In this document: one piece after another, positions 1 to 7,853 of the stretch | Layout of the letters: every line of letters begins with the position of its first letter | Position numbering within the stretch: the stretch's first letter is position 1 | Source of the DNA: Streptomyces sp. SID4985 | GTDB lineage: Bacteria; Actinomycetota; Actinomycetes; Streptomycetales; Streptomycetaceae | Direction: 5' to 3' | DNA: 46,346 nt | Assembly (NCBI RefSeq): GCF_009863025.1 | Contig: NZ_WWIR01000696.1 | Span: 1 to 46,346, forward strand | The notes under the pieces: model-generated | Told to the model about the DNA's origin: nothing | Database searches by the model: none | Seen by the model: the letters and a program-made list of their open reading frames with translations, nothing else | Translations under genes and position numbers: made by a program

Positions 1-186
1 GGCCTGCGACTGCTGGGCCGCGGACTCGTCGGCCCCGGTGGCGGGCGTGACGACCTCGGTGGGGGCCTCGGCGGCGGTGGGCGAACCCGCCGGCCGGGAG
101 GCGGCTCGGCGACGCCTGCGCGGGGGCAGGGTGTCGCTCGGGGTGTTCAGTTCGGAACCCTCGTTGGGCTCGGTCGGTTCGAGCAT
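1..186 (-). CDS. rne: Ribonuclease E/G family protein, N-terminal fragment (runs off the window)
   Basis: Only the first 62 codons are present; the gene continues beyond base 1. The ATG at 186-184 opens a disordered, charged segment beginning MLEPTEPNEGSE and then a basic run (PPRRRRRAAS) followed by Ala/Pro/Glu-rich sequence. This is the kind of extended N-terminal tail seen on actinobacterial RNase E/G (RNase ES) ahead of the S1 domain. The enzyme is a 5'-end-sensitive single-strand endoribonuclease for mRNA decay and rRNA processing. No catalytic domain is visible here, so the assignment rests on the tail, which I recognise, and on position: in Streptomyces this gene follows a DUF2344 gene and precedes rplU-rpmA-obg. 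The 261-bp gap upstream suggests a separate promoter. Confidence 0.75.
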   Translation of the reverse strand, partial: MLEPTEPNEGSELNTPSDTLPPRRRRRAASRPAGSPTAAEAPTEVVTPATGADESAAQQSQA

Positions 187-447
187 CCGGGCATTTCTCC
201 CGTCAGGCTCCCGGGCGCCGCGCCTGGTCCGGCGCCGGCCTCTTCGGGCCGTCCGCCGTTGACGTCCGCGGCCCGCGCGATGCGCGATGACCGCCGTCCG
301 GGGCGCGGGCGCCGCACGGGAGCACTCAGTGTCCTGTCTCGCCGGTTCCGTACGCCTTGTCGGTACGGCCTGGCGAAAGTCTTCTGGTAGGTGCACCGCC
401 CGACCCAGGTGGCTCCCGAGTACGAGGGCGGCGCTACGGCGTGTGTC
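187..447. other. Intergenic region between the DUF2344 gene and rne
   Basis: This 261-bp gap lies upstream of rne. I see no convincing gene; the frames that stay open are Arg/Ala-rich GC artefacts. It contains an imperfect CCGTAC/GTACGG inverted repeat around 348-370 and probably carries the rne promoter and 5' leader, but I cannot place a -10 box with confidence. Confidence 0.4.
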
Positions 448-1272
448 CTACACGGAACCTTCCGGCGTCGCCGCCGTCGCGGCGGCAGCCGGTTCGGCCG
501 TCTTGGCCTGGGCTGCCTCGCGGTCGGGCGCGAGCGGGTCGGTCACCGTGCCGGTCTCTTCATCGAAAGGCCCCTGCGCCAGCCTGGTCACCGCTGCGGG
601 GACCGGCGGCGCCAGGTCGGCCACGGCGCGGAGACCGGACAGGACGTCGTCGGGTCGTACGGCAGGCGTCACGTGCCGAACAACCAGGCGCAGTATCGCA
701 CAGGGCCGGTCCTCCGGCCTATCAGCCTGCGGCTGCGTCTCCACGATCTCCAGGGAGGAGACGGCGGAACGGCAGTCGAAGGTGCGCACGCCGTTCTTGG
801 TCGTGCGCTGCACCTCGACCGTGTCGGCCGCGTGGAAGGCGTCGACCGCGCGGCGGGCCTCGGCCGGGTCCACGCCGTCCAGCCGCAGCTCCCACAGGGA
901 GGCGGCGAGCCGGTCGGCGAGGCCGGAGGTGTGGGCCTCGACCGCGTCGGTGATGTCCAGTCCGGCGGGCATCGACTCGTCGAGCAGGCCGCGCAGGGCC
1001 TCGGGGTCGCGCGGCGCGGTCAGGGCGATCTCGAGGTACTCCGCCTCACTGCCCGTGCCGGTGGGTGCGGCATTGGCGTACGACACCTTCGGGTGCGGCG
1101 TGAACCCCGCCGAGTAAGCCATGGGCACCTCGGCGCGGCGCAGCGCGCGCTCGAAGGCGCGCTGGAAGTCGCGGTGGCTGGTGAACCGGAGGCGGCCGCG
1201 CTTGGTGTAACGCAGTCGGATGCGCTGCACCGCGGGTGCGGGCGGTGGGCCTTCGGGCTGTCGCTTGCCCAG
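448..1272 (-). CDS. TIGR03936/DUF2344 radical-SAM-linked protein
   Basis: About 274 residues. The N-terminal block (QRIRLRYTKRGRLRFTSHRD, then FQRAFERALRRAEVPMAYSAGFTPHPKVS with its conserved FTPHP) is diagnostic of DUF2344. This family is fused to, or encoded beside, B12-binding-type radical SAM proteins; a candidate partner is at 9655-11580. A role in RNA or ribosome modification is often suspected but unproven. The C-terminal 50 residues are Ala/Pro/Thr-rich and probably disordered. Start choice: an AAGGA motif at about 1287-1283 lies 8 nt before a CTG at 1272, just after the upstream gene's stop. Alternatives are an overlapping TTG at 1311 and an internal GTG at 1230. It is almost certainly co-transcribed with the membrane protein upstream. 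Confidence 0.85.
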   Translation of the reverse strand: MGKRQPEGPPPAPAVQRIRLRYTKRGRLRFTSHRDFQRAFERALRRAEVPMAYSAGFTPHPKVSYANAAPTGTGSEAEYLEIALTAPRDPEALRGLLDESMPAGLDITDAVEAHTSGLADRLAASLWELRLDGVDPAEARRAVDAFHAADTVEVQRTTKNGVRTFDCRSAVSSLEIVETQPQADRPEDRPCAILRLVVRHVTPAVRPDDVLSGLRAVADLAPPVPAAVTRLAQGPFDEETGTVTDPLAPDREAAQAKTAEPAAAATAATPEGSV

Positions 1273-1276
1273 TGTC

Positions 1277-2395
1277 CTAGTCCTTCGTGAGTGCGGTCGT
1301 ACTGCTACCAAGAGTACGTGTGCCGGGCTCGTGAGGTTCCCGCCGGTCCACCGCGACCGGGGGGCGGGGGTCGCCGAGGAGCATCCGGCGCAGGTCCCGG
1401 CGGGCCTGGCGGACGGTGTCGCGGGCGGTGGTGAGGGCCTGCCGCGAAGCCTGTCCCACGGCGCGCGCGACCTGTGCGGCGGGCCGCAGGACGTAATCGC
1501 GCACGACGTGTCCGACGGGGGTGAGGACGGTGCGGTACACCCATCGGACGGGTTCCACGAAGATCCACCGGAAGAGTGTGCCGAGCGCGCGTCCGACCGC
1601 CAGCGAGATGCGTCCGGCGATCCGCCAGGCGTGTCCGAGGGCGTCCGCGATCTCCCGCCCGACGACGGCGAGAACCCGGCCGACGGGCAGCAGGACCCGG
1701 CGCCAGAGCCACCCCGCGGGCAGCACCAGCAGGACGCGTGCGGTCCAGTACAGGGCGGTGCCGACCCCGGTGACGACCACGTCCGCGAGCCAGGACAGCC
1801 CGTGCCCGGCCGGTACGAGCACCCAGGTCCACAGCCAGAGGGCGGGCAGCACGAGCAGCACGCGCGCCGTCCAGTACAGGGCGATGCCCACTCCGGCCGC
1901 GACGGCCCGCGCGCACCACGCGACCGCGCGTCCGACGGGCGCGAGCACCCGGGCGTACAGCCACCCCGCCGGGACGACCAGCAGGTAGCGCCCCAGCCAG
2001 GCCAGCGCCGTGTACACCGCCGTGCCGACGACTCGCGCGAGCCACCCGGTCCCCCGGCCCAGCGGAGCGAGCACGCGCGCGTACAGCCACCGCGCCGGTA
2101 CCACCAGGAGGAGGTGGCCCAGGAATCCGATCCCCTGGGCGACCGGCACGACGACCCAGCGCCACAGCGCCACCCACGGCCACACGAAGAGCGCCCGGCC
2201 CAGCCACAGCAGCGCGCGGCCCAGCGGGCGCAGCAGGGCGTCCCTCAGGAAGCGGCCGACGACGGTGAGGGCGTCCCACACAAGGCGTACCGGCACCACG
2301 AGCACGAGGACGACGATCCGCACGGGAACGCGGATCGCCACGGCGAGGCATCCCCCGGAGTACGCGGGCGTGGTGGGCGGCTTGTCCAGGTCCAT
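1277..2395 (-). CDS. Repeat-built hydrophobic membrane protein of unknown function
   Basis: This is a 372-residue protein I cannot assign to a named family. After a short N-terminus it consists largely of hydrophobic units of roughly 35-50 residues, each carrying a variant of LLVVPAGWLYARVLAPVGR followed by a W/A/V-rich helix (about residues 95-270). Turns are marked by Arg and Trp, so the units look like paired re-entrant or amphipathic helices. The last 90 residues are hydrophilic, with an Arg/Gln/Ala-rich helix (about 300-335) and a Pro/Arg tail. The regular GR, P and W positions argue for duplication of one module. It ends 4 nt before the start chosen for the DUF2344 gene, so translation may be coupled. 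The start at 2395 lacks a strong Shine-Dalgarno sequence. Confidence 0.7.
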   Translation of the reverse strand: MDLDKPPTTPAYSGGCLAVAIRVPVRIVVLVLVVPVRLVWDALTVVGRFLRDALLRPLGRALLWLGRALFVWPWVALWRWVVVPVAQGIGFLGHLLLVVPARWLYARVLAPLGRGTGWLARVVGTAVYTALAWLGRYLLVVPAGWLYARVLAPVGRAVAWCARAVAAGVGIALYWTARVLLVLPALWLWTWVLVPAGHGLSWLADVVVTGVGTALYWTARVLLVLPAGWLWRRVLLPVGRVLAVVGREIADALGHAWRIAGRISLAVGRALGTLFRWIFVEPVRWVYRTVLTPVGHVVRDYVLRPAAQVARAVGQASRQALTTARDTVRQARRDLRRMLLGDPRPPVAVDRREPHEPGTRTLGSSTTALTKD

Positions 2396-2437
2396 GCCCG
2401 TACAGACGCAGGAGCGGCCGCCATGGATGCCTCCGTC

Positions 2438-3052
2438 TCACCCCTCCGCCACGGCGGTACGGCTCGCCTTGTACCGGTCCGGATACCACTGGGTGAAGCG
2501 GACGGCACCGACCAGCAGCGCGATCGGGACGACCCAGTTGAACCAGTCGTCCTGGTCGGGGAAGCGGATCGCGAGCCAGGTGAAGAGCGTCATCAGGGCG
2601 AAGGCGAGGCCCCACACCGCCGTCAGGACCATGTTGATGTGTTTGAAGACGGGCGAGTCCCAGTACTGACGTGGGGTCGACTCGCGCGCGTACTGCGCGG
2701 TGAAGGGGTCGGCGAGCAGGGAGCCGAGCGCCACGACGGCGACCAGGCCGTTGGAGATGACCTGGGCGTACGTCTCCACCCACAGCAGCTCGTCCCGGCT
2801 CAGGGCGAGCGCGAGGACCGCGAGTACGGCGAAGAAGACGATGCCCGTCACGTCGAGGACGCGGATCCTGCCGTGCAGCAGGTCCTGCGCGGCGAGGAGG
2901 AGGGAGGCGACCAGGGCGGCGAGCGCCGCGTACTCCCAGGTACTGGGGCTCGCGACGACGCCGAAGATGATCCAGGGGGCGAAGGAGAGGAACACACTGC
3001 CCGTGCCGACGGGCTTCTTGGCGGGGGCCTTCGTCGCCGTCTGCTGGACCAT
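2438..3052 (-). CDS. Small integral membrane protein, about six TM helices
   Basis: This 204-residue protein starts at the ATG at 3052, preceded by a strong GGAGGAACCCC ribosome site. A basic N-terminus (MVQQTATKAPAKKPVG) is followed by hydrophobic segments at about residues 20-40, 42-58, 65-85, 95-115, 140-160 and 170-190. The loops contain SRDELLW, ESTPRQYWDSPVFKHINMV and FPDQDDWFNW. It resembles streptomycete membrane proteins annotated only as intracellular septation-like or hypothetical, and I do not recognise a catalytic motif. It lies 42 bp upstream of the repeat membrane protein in the same direction and is probably the first gene of a minus-strand unit. Its promoter would lie in the 183-bp divergent gap shared with the hydrolase at 3236. 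Confidence 0.7.
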   Translation of the reverse strand: MVQQTATKAPAKKPVGTGSVFLSFAPWIIFGVVASPSTWEYAALAALVASLLLAAQDLLHGRIRVLDVTGIVFFAVLAVLALALSRDELLWVETYAQVISNGLVAVVALGSLLADPFTAQYARESTPRQYWDSPVFKHINMVLTAVWGLAFALMTLFTWLAIRFPDQDDWFNWVVPIALLVGAVRFTQWYPDRYKASRTAVAEG

Positions 3053-3235
3053 GGGGTTCCTCCGGTGACTCGCGTTTCCCTCGTTCGGCTCACGCTTTTC
3101 TCGTTTCATGGTCGCGCCGAGCGGGCCGGGCCGCACGCGCGCCGCCCGTGTGCGCACGGCCCGCGCCGCCCCTACCGTGGAAGGTGCGTTCCGGATGCGC
3201 GGGGGTCGGCACGGTCTGTCCCGGGAGCAGCCTCC

Positions 3236-4453
3236 ATGAGCTACCGCTTCAACGAGAACGACCAGTTCAACTACGAGGTCCAGCTCGCCCTCGGCTCGGT
3301 GTGGCGGCGCGGCGCCGACGCGGGCGAGGTGCTGGCCACCGCCGCGGGGGTGGCCGACGGGGACGGCGCGGCGTGGTTCGACGCCTGGACGGAACTGGGG
3401 CGCCGGGTCAGCGAGGACGCCGACCGCTGCGCGGCCATGGGGCATCCGCTCAGTGCCCGCGCCGCCTGGCTGCGCGCGGCGGGCTACTTCGGCACCGCCC
3501 TGGTCGCCGCCGACGCGCTCCAGGGCGGCGGGAAGCGGGCCGCCGAGGTGTTCGCGGAGCACCGGGCCTGCCTCGACCGCTTCCTGCACGCCTGCGACCC
3601 GCCCGCCGAGCGGGTCGCGATCCCGTACGAGGACACGACGCTGCCCGGCTATCTGATCAGCCCGCCCGGCGCCGACGACGCCCCGCTGCCGACCCTGATC
3701 GTCAACAACGGCAGCGACGGCCCGCTGACCGCCGCCTGGACGCTGCTCGGCGCGCCCGCCGTGGAGCGCGGCTACCGCGTCCTGCTCTTCGACGGCCCCG
3801 GCCAGCAGTCGATGCTCTTCGACCGCGGGGTGACCTTCCGGCCCGACTGGGAGAACGTCATCACCCCGGTCGTCGACTATCTCCTGCTCCGCCCCGACGT
3901 CGACCCGCGCCGACTGGCCCTGGCCGGGATCAGCCAGGGCGGCTACTGGGTGCCGCGCGCGCTCGCCTTCGAGCAGCGCGTCGCCGCCGCCGTCGCCGAC
4001 CCGGGGGTGGTCCGGGTGTGCGACAGCTGGTGGCAGCAGCTCGGCCCCGATCTGCGCGGGCTGTGGGAGTCCGGGGACCGGGACGCCTTCGACGCGATCA
4101 TCGGGGAGGCGCTGGAGCAGAACCCGTCGCTGGCCGCGGTGTGGCGGTGGCGGGCCCGGCCGTACGGCATCGATGCGCCGTACGACCTGTTGACCGAGGT
4201 GGCCCGGTACGACCTCACGTCCGTCCTCGACCGGATCACCACTCCCCTGCTGATCACCGACCCCGAGGGCGAGCACTTCTGGCCGGGCGCCTCCCGGCGG
4301 CTGTACGACGCGCTGCCCGGCCCCAAGTGGCTGGTCCGCTTCACCGAGGAGGAGGGAGCGGACCTGCACTGCGAGCCGCTGGGACGCGCGCTGTTCGAGC
4401 AGCGGATCTTCAACTGGCTGGACGCGCGGCTGGGGACTCCGGCACGCACCTGA
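3236..4453 (+). CDS. Alpha/beta hydrolase, dihydropseudooxynicotine-hydrolase/FrsA-like
   Basis: This is a 405-residue cytoplasmic serine hydrolase with no signal peptide. Residues 1-120 form an alpha-helical cap-like N-terminal domain (YRFNENDQFNYEVQLALG...). The alpha/beta core follows: an oxyanion-strand region (LPTLIVNNGSDG) and the nucleophile elbow GISQGG with Ser233. Asp342 (LLITDPEGEHFWPG) and His378 (GADLHCEP) are at the spacing expected for a catalytic triad. This organisation matches the C-C-bond or ester hydrolases related to 2,6-dihydropseudooxynicotine hydrolase and DUF1100 proteins. The substrate cannot be told from sequence. The frame stays open far upstream (to about 1220), but that stretch reads antisense to real genes; the ATG at 3236 begins the conserved homology. 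It is transcribed divergently from 2438-3052. Confidence 0.85.
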   Translation: MSYRFNENDQFNYEVQLALGSVWRRGADAGEVLATAAGVADGDGAAWFDAWTELGRRVSEDADRCAAMGHPLSARAAWLRAAGYFGTALVAADALQGGGKRAAEVFAEHRACLDRFLHACDPPAERVAIPYEDTTLPGYLISPPGADDAPLPTLIVNNGSDGPLTAAWTLLGAPAVERGYRVLLFDGPGQQSMLFDRGVTFRPDWENVITPVVDYLLLRPDVDPRRLALAGISQGGYWVPRALAFEQRVAAAVADPGVVRVCDSWWQQLGPDLRGLWESGDRDAFDAIIGEALEQNPSLAAVWRWRARPYGIDAPYDLLTEVARYDLTSVLDRITTPLLITDPEGEHFWPGASRRLYDALPGPKWLVRFTEEEGADLHCEPLGRALFEQRIFNWLDARLGTPART

Positions 4454-4538
4454 AACAGGGACACACCAGACTCTGGCGATCAATCATGACCGCTGCTTCC
4501 ATGGAGCTCAAAACCAGAAACTTCACTGGGGGGCGAGT

Positions 4539-4892
4539 ATGCACTGGTACGTCGACGTCCTGAAGAAGTACGCCGTCTTCACCGGCCGCGCACGGCGGCA
4601 GGAATACTGGATGTTCTTCCTGGTCAACCTGGTCATCGCGATCGTCCTGTCGATCGTCAGCCGGATCATCGGCACCATGGCCCTCAGCTGGATCTACAGC
4701 CTGGCCCTCTTCCTGCCCGGCCTCGGCGTCGCCGTCCGCCGCCTCCACGACACCGGCCGCTCCGGCTGGTTCGTTCTCATCGGCCTGATCCCCTTCATCG
4801 GCTGGATCATCCTGATCGTCTTCCTGGCCCAGGAGGGCCGCCCCGACCCCAACGAGTACGGCCCGAACCCGAAGTACGCGCCTGCGGTCTGA
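4539..4892 (+). CDS. DUF805 family membrane protein
   Basis: A 117-residue protein of the DUF805 family. It has the signature start MHWYVDVLKKYAVFTGRARR followed by a WMFFLVN helix, then three more hydrophobic helices. The conserved VRRLHDTGRSGW loop lies between helices at about residues 66-78, and the tail GRPDPNEYGPNPK is typical. DUF805 proteins are four-helix inner-membrane proteins of unknown function. The ATG at 4539 is preceded by a G-rich ribosome site (GGGGGGCGAGT). It lies 85 bp after the hydrolase and before a terminator hairpin at 4914-4945, so it could be the last gene of that transcript or have its own promoter. Confidence 0.9.
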   Translation: MHWYVDVLKKYAVFTGRARRQEYWMFFLVNLVIAIVLSIVSRIIGTMALSWIYSLALFLPGLGVAVRRLHDTGRSGWFVLIGLIPFIGWIILIVFLAQEGRPDPNEYGPNPKYAPAV

Positions 4893-4913
4893 CGATCAGT
4901 CAGATATAGGGAG

Positions 4914-4945
4914 GGGGCCCCGCCCGAGCATCCGGCCGGGGCTCC
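4914..4945 (+). terminator. Hairpin terminator after the DUF805 gene
   Basis: GGGGCCCCG (4914-4922) pairs with CGGGGCTCC (4937-4945) over 9 bp with one G:U pair and a 14-nt loop, 22 nt after the stop codon. There is no U-tract, as is common in Streptomyces. Confidence 0.6.
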
Positions 4946-5085
4946 TTCCGCGCGCCGGGCCCACCCTCAGGTTCCCCTCAGAAACAGCCCCACTCGCTTG
5001 TGGCGGGCACGAACGCGCCCCTAGCGTCCGGGTGTCCGACGGCGACCACGGCGGACGCCTGGAGACTCACGAGGGGGAAGCGCAT

Positions 5086-5580
5086 ATGAGGTTCGGTGTG
5101 GGCCGGGCAGGGGTTCTCGCGGCCGTGCTGGTGTCCGTGTGCTTGACGGGCTGTACGGCCGGCACCGGCGGCTCGGGCGGCCAGCCGCACCACCGGGTGA
5201 CCGCCTCCGCGTCGCCGGGCGCGACCCCGGCGGCCGAGAGGAAGCTCGCGGCGCAGGCGCGGGCGGCGCTCGACGCGAGCGGCGCCGGGCACGCGTCCAT
5301 GGTCGAGTCAGGCGTGGAGCGCGTCTCCGAGGGCGTTCACACCGAGCCCGGGACGCAGTCGGGACGCGTCTACCGGCTCACCGTCGTCTGTGCCGGACAG
5401 GGCACGGCGAAGGTCACGCTCACGTCGGGCACGCCGGGCGCGCCGGTGCGAGCGAGGGCGGTTCCCTGTGATCGGTCCGAGGTGTTCGAGCGGTTCACGG
5501 GCGCACGGGGTGTACGGATCGATGTCGACGGGGACACCGGGGCGACCGGCATGATCGCTTGGCGGATCAACAAGGTGTGA
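5086..5580 (+). CDS. Secreted lipoprotein of unknown function
   Basis: A 164-residue protein with a clear type II signal peptide: basic start (MRFGVGR), hydrophobic core (AGVLAAVLVSVC) and lipobox LTGC with the lipidated Cys at residue 23. A Gly/Ser/Thr-rich disordered linker follows to about residue 55. The small folded domain carries two further Cys residues (VVCAGQG and AVPCDRS) that could form an extracellular disulfide. The pattern of an extracytoplasmic beta-rich domain ending in a GATGMIAWRINKV strand is common among actinobacterial lipoproteins, but I recognise no named family. The start is supported by GAGGGGGAAG upstream. It converges on the Mrr-TerD gene across a shared hairpin. 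Confidence 0.85.
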   Translation: MRFGVGRAGVLAAVLVSVCLTGCTAGTGGSGGQPHHRVTASASPGATPAAERKLAAQARAALDASGAGHASMVESGVERVSEGVHTEPGTQSGRVYRLTVVCAGQGTAKVTLTSGTPGAPVRARAVPCDRSEVFERFTGARGVRIDVDGDTGATGMIAWRINKV

Positions 5581-5588
5581 TCATCTGT

Positions 5589-5613
5589 CGCCCCGGTCAC
5601 GGTCGCCGGGGCG
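5589..5613. terminator. Bidirectional terminator between convergent genes
   Basis: A perfect 8-bp stem, CGCCCCGG (5589-5596) with CCGGGGCG (5606-5613), and a 9-nt loop. It lies in the 45-bp gap between the stops of the lipoprotein (+) and the Mrr-TerD gene (-). Confidence 0.65.
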
Positions 5614-5625
5614 ATGGAAGCCGCC

Positions 5626-7668
5626 TCACTCCACCGCGATCCCGTGGTCCGCGAGCAGTTCGGCCAGGCCGCCCGGGTAGCCGCGGCCGCCGAGGACGAA
5701 GTCCCAGTCGCCGGTCGGGCGGCGGCGGAAGGAGCCGAGGACCAGGGCGGTTTCGCCGGGGCGGCCCTCGGAGACCTCCAGACGGCCGAGTTCGGCGAGG
5801 GCCGGGTCCAGGAGGCGGATGAAGGGGGCCGTGAAGCCCGAGAGGTCGGCGTGGGGGTCGGCCTCCGGGTCGACCGCGGCGACCAGGACGAGCCGGTCGG
5901 CCTCGGCGGGCAGGGCGTCGAAGGAGACGCGGACGGCCGCCTTGTCGGGCGGTGGGGCGGGCACCGAGCGGACGGACCCGTCCGGGGTGGCGGGGTTGTT
6001 GAAGAACACGAAGTGGTCGTCGCCGAGCACCCGGCCGCCCCTGCAGACCAGCGCGCACACGTCCAGCGCCACCTCGCCGGACCAGGACATGCCCAGCACG
6101 TTGTAGTCGCCGAGCGGCGCATCGGCGGCGGGACGGCCCGCGCGCTCGCCCAGCCGGCCGTGCAGCCCGTGGCGGTGCAGCAGGTCGACCAGTTCGGGGC
6201 CCGAGATCAGCTCCAGCGGCTTGCCCCGCGCGAAGGTGCGCGAGCCGGGCCCGAAGCCCGAGGTGGTCACGAGGACGCCCTTGTTCGCGCCGGTGTCCTG
6301 CACGGTCCCGTACAGATCCCGCACCGCCGTCGGCGGCACCGTGTTGCGGTACCGCTTGACCTGCACGACGATCTGCCCGCCCCGGATCGGAGCCGGATCG
6401 ACGGCGTGCACGTCCACCCCGCCGTCGCCCGACCGCTCGGTCGTCACCGCCTCCATGCCCATGGCCCGGAACAGTTCGGCCACCAGCGACTCGAAGGCGA
6501 TCGGGTCCATCTCGTAGAGGTCCGGCTCCTCCCCCGTGGGCGCGTGCTCGCCGGGGCCGACGCGTACGTCCTCCGGCCTGCGGCCCGCCCGTACCGCCAC
6601 GAGCTGGTCCGGCCGCGCCGAGAGCAGACCCCGCAGGGCCTCCGTCAGACAGCTCACCGGGTCGGCCTGGGCGAGGTGGAGAGCGGTGAAGGTGTCCTTC
6701 GGCGCCATGACCGTCGCCAGACAGATCAGGGCCTGTCTGCCCGTCGCCGGATCGTGGTCGTCGACGACGCCGTTGACCGCGACCGAGTCCAGCGCCCCGA
6801 ACTCGTCGGCAGCGAAGACCTGTTGGACCACCAGGAGCAGACACTGCGCCAGCACCTCGCGGTACAGCGTCCGCCGCTGCCCCACCGGGCGCGGTGTCTC
6901 CTTCTCCTGGTCCAACGTGGGCATGTACCGCACCGACTTGGCCTCCGGCACCACGGCGAACCCCGGCAACTCCCAGTCCAGCACCAGCTGTCGGGCCACC
7001 GGGTCGTACGCCGCGCGCGGCACGCACGGGAAACCGCCGGGCCACGCCGTGGAAGCCCGCAAGGCGGCCCCGAAGTACGCGACCACCGCCTCCGGTTCAC
7101 CCCGCCGCACACTCTCGGCGGCCTCCGCGACCCCCGCGTTGTGCCGCCGGACCTCGGCCAGCCGGACCGCCATCCGCTGCTCGTACTCCCGCTGCCGCAC
7201 GGCGAGTTGCAGCTGACGCCGGGACTCGGCCGCCTGCGCCGCGAACCAGTCGTGCTCGAACCGGGTCCGCGCGTCCGCCTCCGCCTGCGCCCGCTGCGCC
7301 GCCGTCCAGCCGCCCCGCGCCGCCCGGTACCGCTCCGGATCGGGCATCCGCACCGGCCACCCCAACGGCCCCGGATCGAACGGCTCGACCTCCTCCGCAC
7401 GCATCAACCGCGCCACCCGGAACACCGGAGCACCGCACCCGGCCGCCAGCAGCCCCCGCAGCGCGGCCACCCGGGCCTCCAGCTCCTCCGTACGCCGCCG
7501 CGCCTCGGCCTGCCGGAACTCCCGCTGACTCTGCGCGAGTTCCCGCTCCCTGGCCCGCGCCAGGCGCTCCCGTTCCCGCTCCCGCCGCGCCTCGTCCTCA
7601 CGCAGACGCTGCTGCTGACGCTGCGCCTCCGCCCAGACCCCCGCCAGACCAGAAGAGCGACGACTCAT
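5626..7668 (-). CDS. Coiled-coil, Mrr-type restriction endonuclease and TerD-domain protein
   Basis: A 680-residue multidomain protein. Residues 1-80 are an Arg/Glu/Gln-rich coiled coil, with a second charged helix at about 145-190. A middle region (about 240-375) of alpha/beta character has no family I can name. An Mrr-type PD-(D/E)xK nuclease domain follows at about 385-500: DPIAFESLVAELF supplies the early Glu, GDGGVDVHA the metal-binding Asp, and VVQVKRY the Q-x-K motif. The C-terminal 165 residues read as a TerD/stress-response domain (DYNVLGMSWSGEVALDVCALVC, DDHFVFFNNPATPDGSV, SGFTAPFIRLLD). Mrr domains cut modified or foreign DNA; TerD domains bind Ca2+ and occur in stress and predicted defence systems. 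The active-site residues look intact. Start at 7668, with GGAGGGC and GCAGGGG upstream. Confidence 0.85.
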   Translation of the reverse strand: MSRRSSGLAGVWAEAQRQQQRLREDEARRERERERLARARERELAQSQREFRQAEARRRTEELEARVAALRGLLAAGCGAPVFRVARLMRAEEVEPFDPGPLGWPVRMPDPERYRAARGGWTAAQRAQAEADARTRFEHDWFAAQAAESRRQLQLAVRQREYEQRMAVRLAEVRRHNAGVAEAAESVRRGEPEAVVAYFGAALRASTAWPGGFPCVPRAAYDPVARQLVLDWELPGFAVVPEAKSVRYMPTLDQEKETPRPVGQRRTLYREVLAQCLLLVVQQVFAADEFGALDSVAVNGVVDDHDPATGRQALICLATVMAPKDTFTALHLAQADPVSCLTEALRGLLSARPDQLVAVRAGRRPEDVRVGPGEHAPTGEEPDLYEMDPIAFESLVAELFRAMGMEAVTTERSGDGGVDVHAVDPAPIRGGQIVVQVKRYRNTVPPTAVRDLYGTVQDTGANKGVLVTTSGFGPGSRTFARGKPLELISGPELVDLLHRHGLHGRLGERAGRPAADAPLGDYNVLGMSWSGEVALDVCALVCRGGRVLGDDHFVFFNNPATPDGSVRSVPAPPPDKAAVRVSFDALPAEADRLVLVAAVDPEADPHADLSGFTAPFIRLLDPALAELGRLEVSEGRPGETALVLGSFRRRPTGDWDFVLGGRGYPGGLAELLADHGIAVE

Positions 7669-7853
7669 CCCCTGCAAGCCCTCCCCAGGACATCGGCACC
7701 GCCGACCCCACCCTCCGGCTGCCCCCAACCGGACGTAACCGGACGACTCTAACCGCACGGAACGATCCGTACATCCCTTTGGAGCATGGAGGTTCGGAAC
7801 CCTGCCGGATCGCACCGGATCCCGGCGGATCCAGCCGGGTTCCGCACCCGGTT

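Noticed and set aside
1220..3235. A long open plus-strand frame upstream of the alpha/beta hydrolase that would fuse to it
   Set aside because: It is antisense to two membrane-protein genes with clear homology and good starts, is Arg/Gly/Asp-rich, and the hydrolase homology begins at 3236.
5614..7752. A 712-codon open frame on the plus strand opposite the Mrr-TerD gene
   Set aside because: The Arg/His/Gln-rich composition is the mirror of high-GC third positions; the minus strand carries intact nuclease and TerD motifs.
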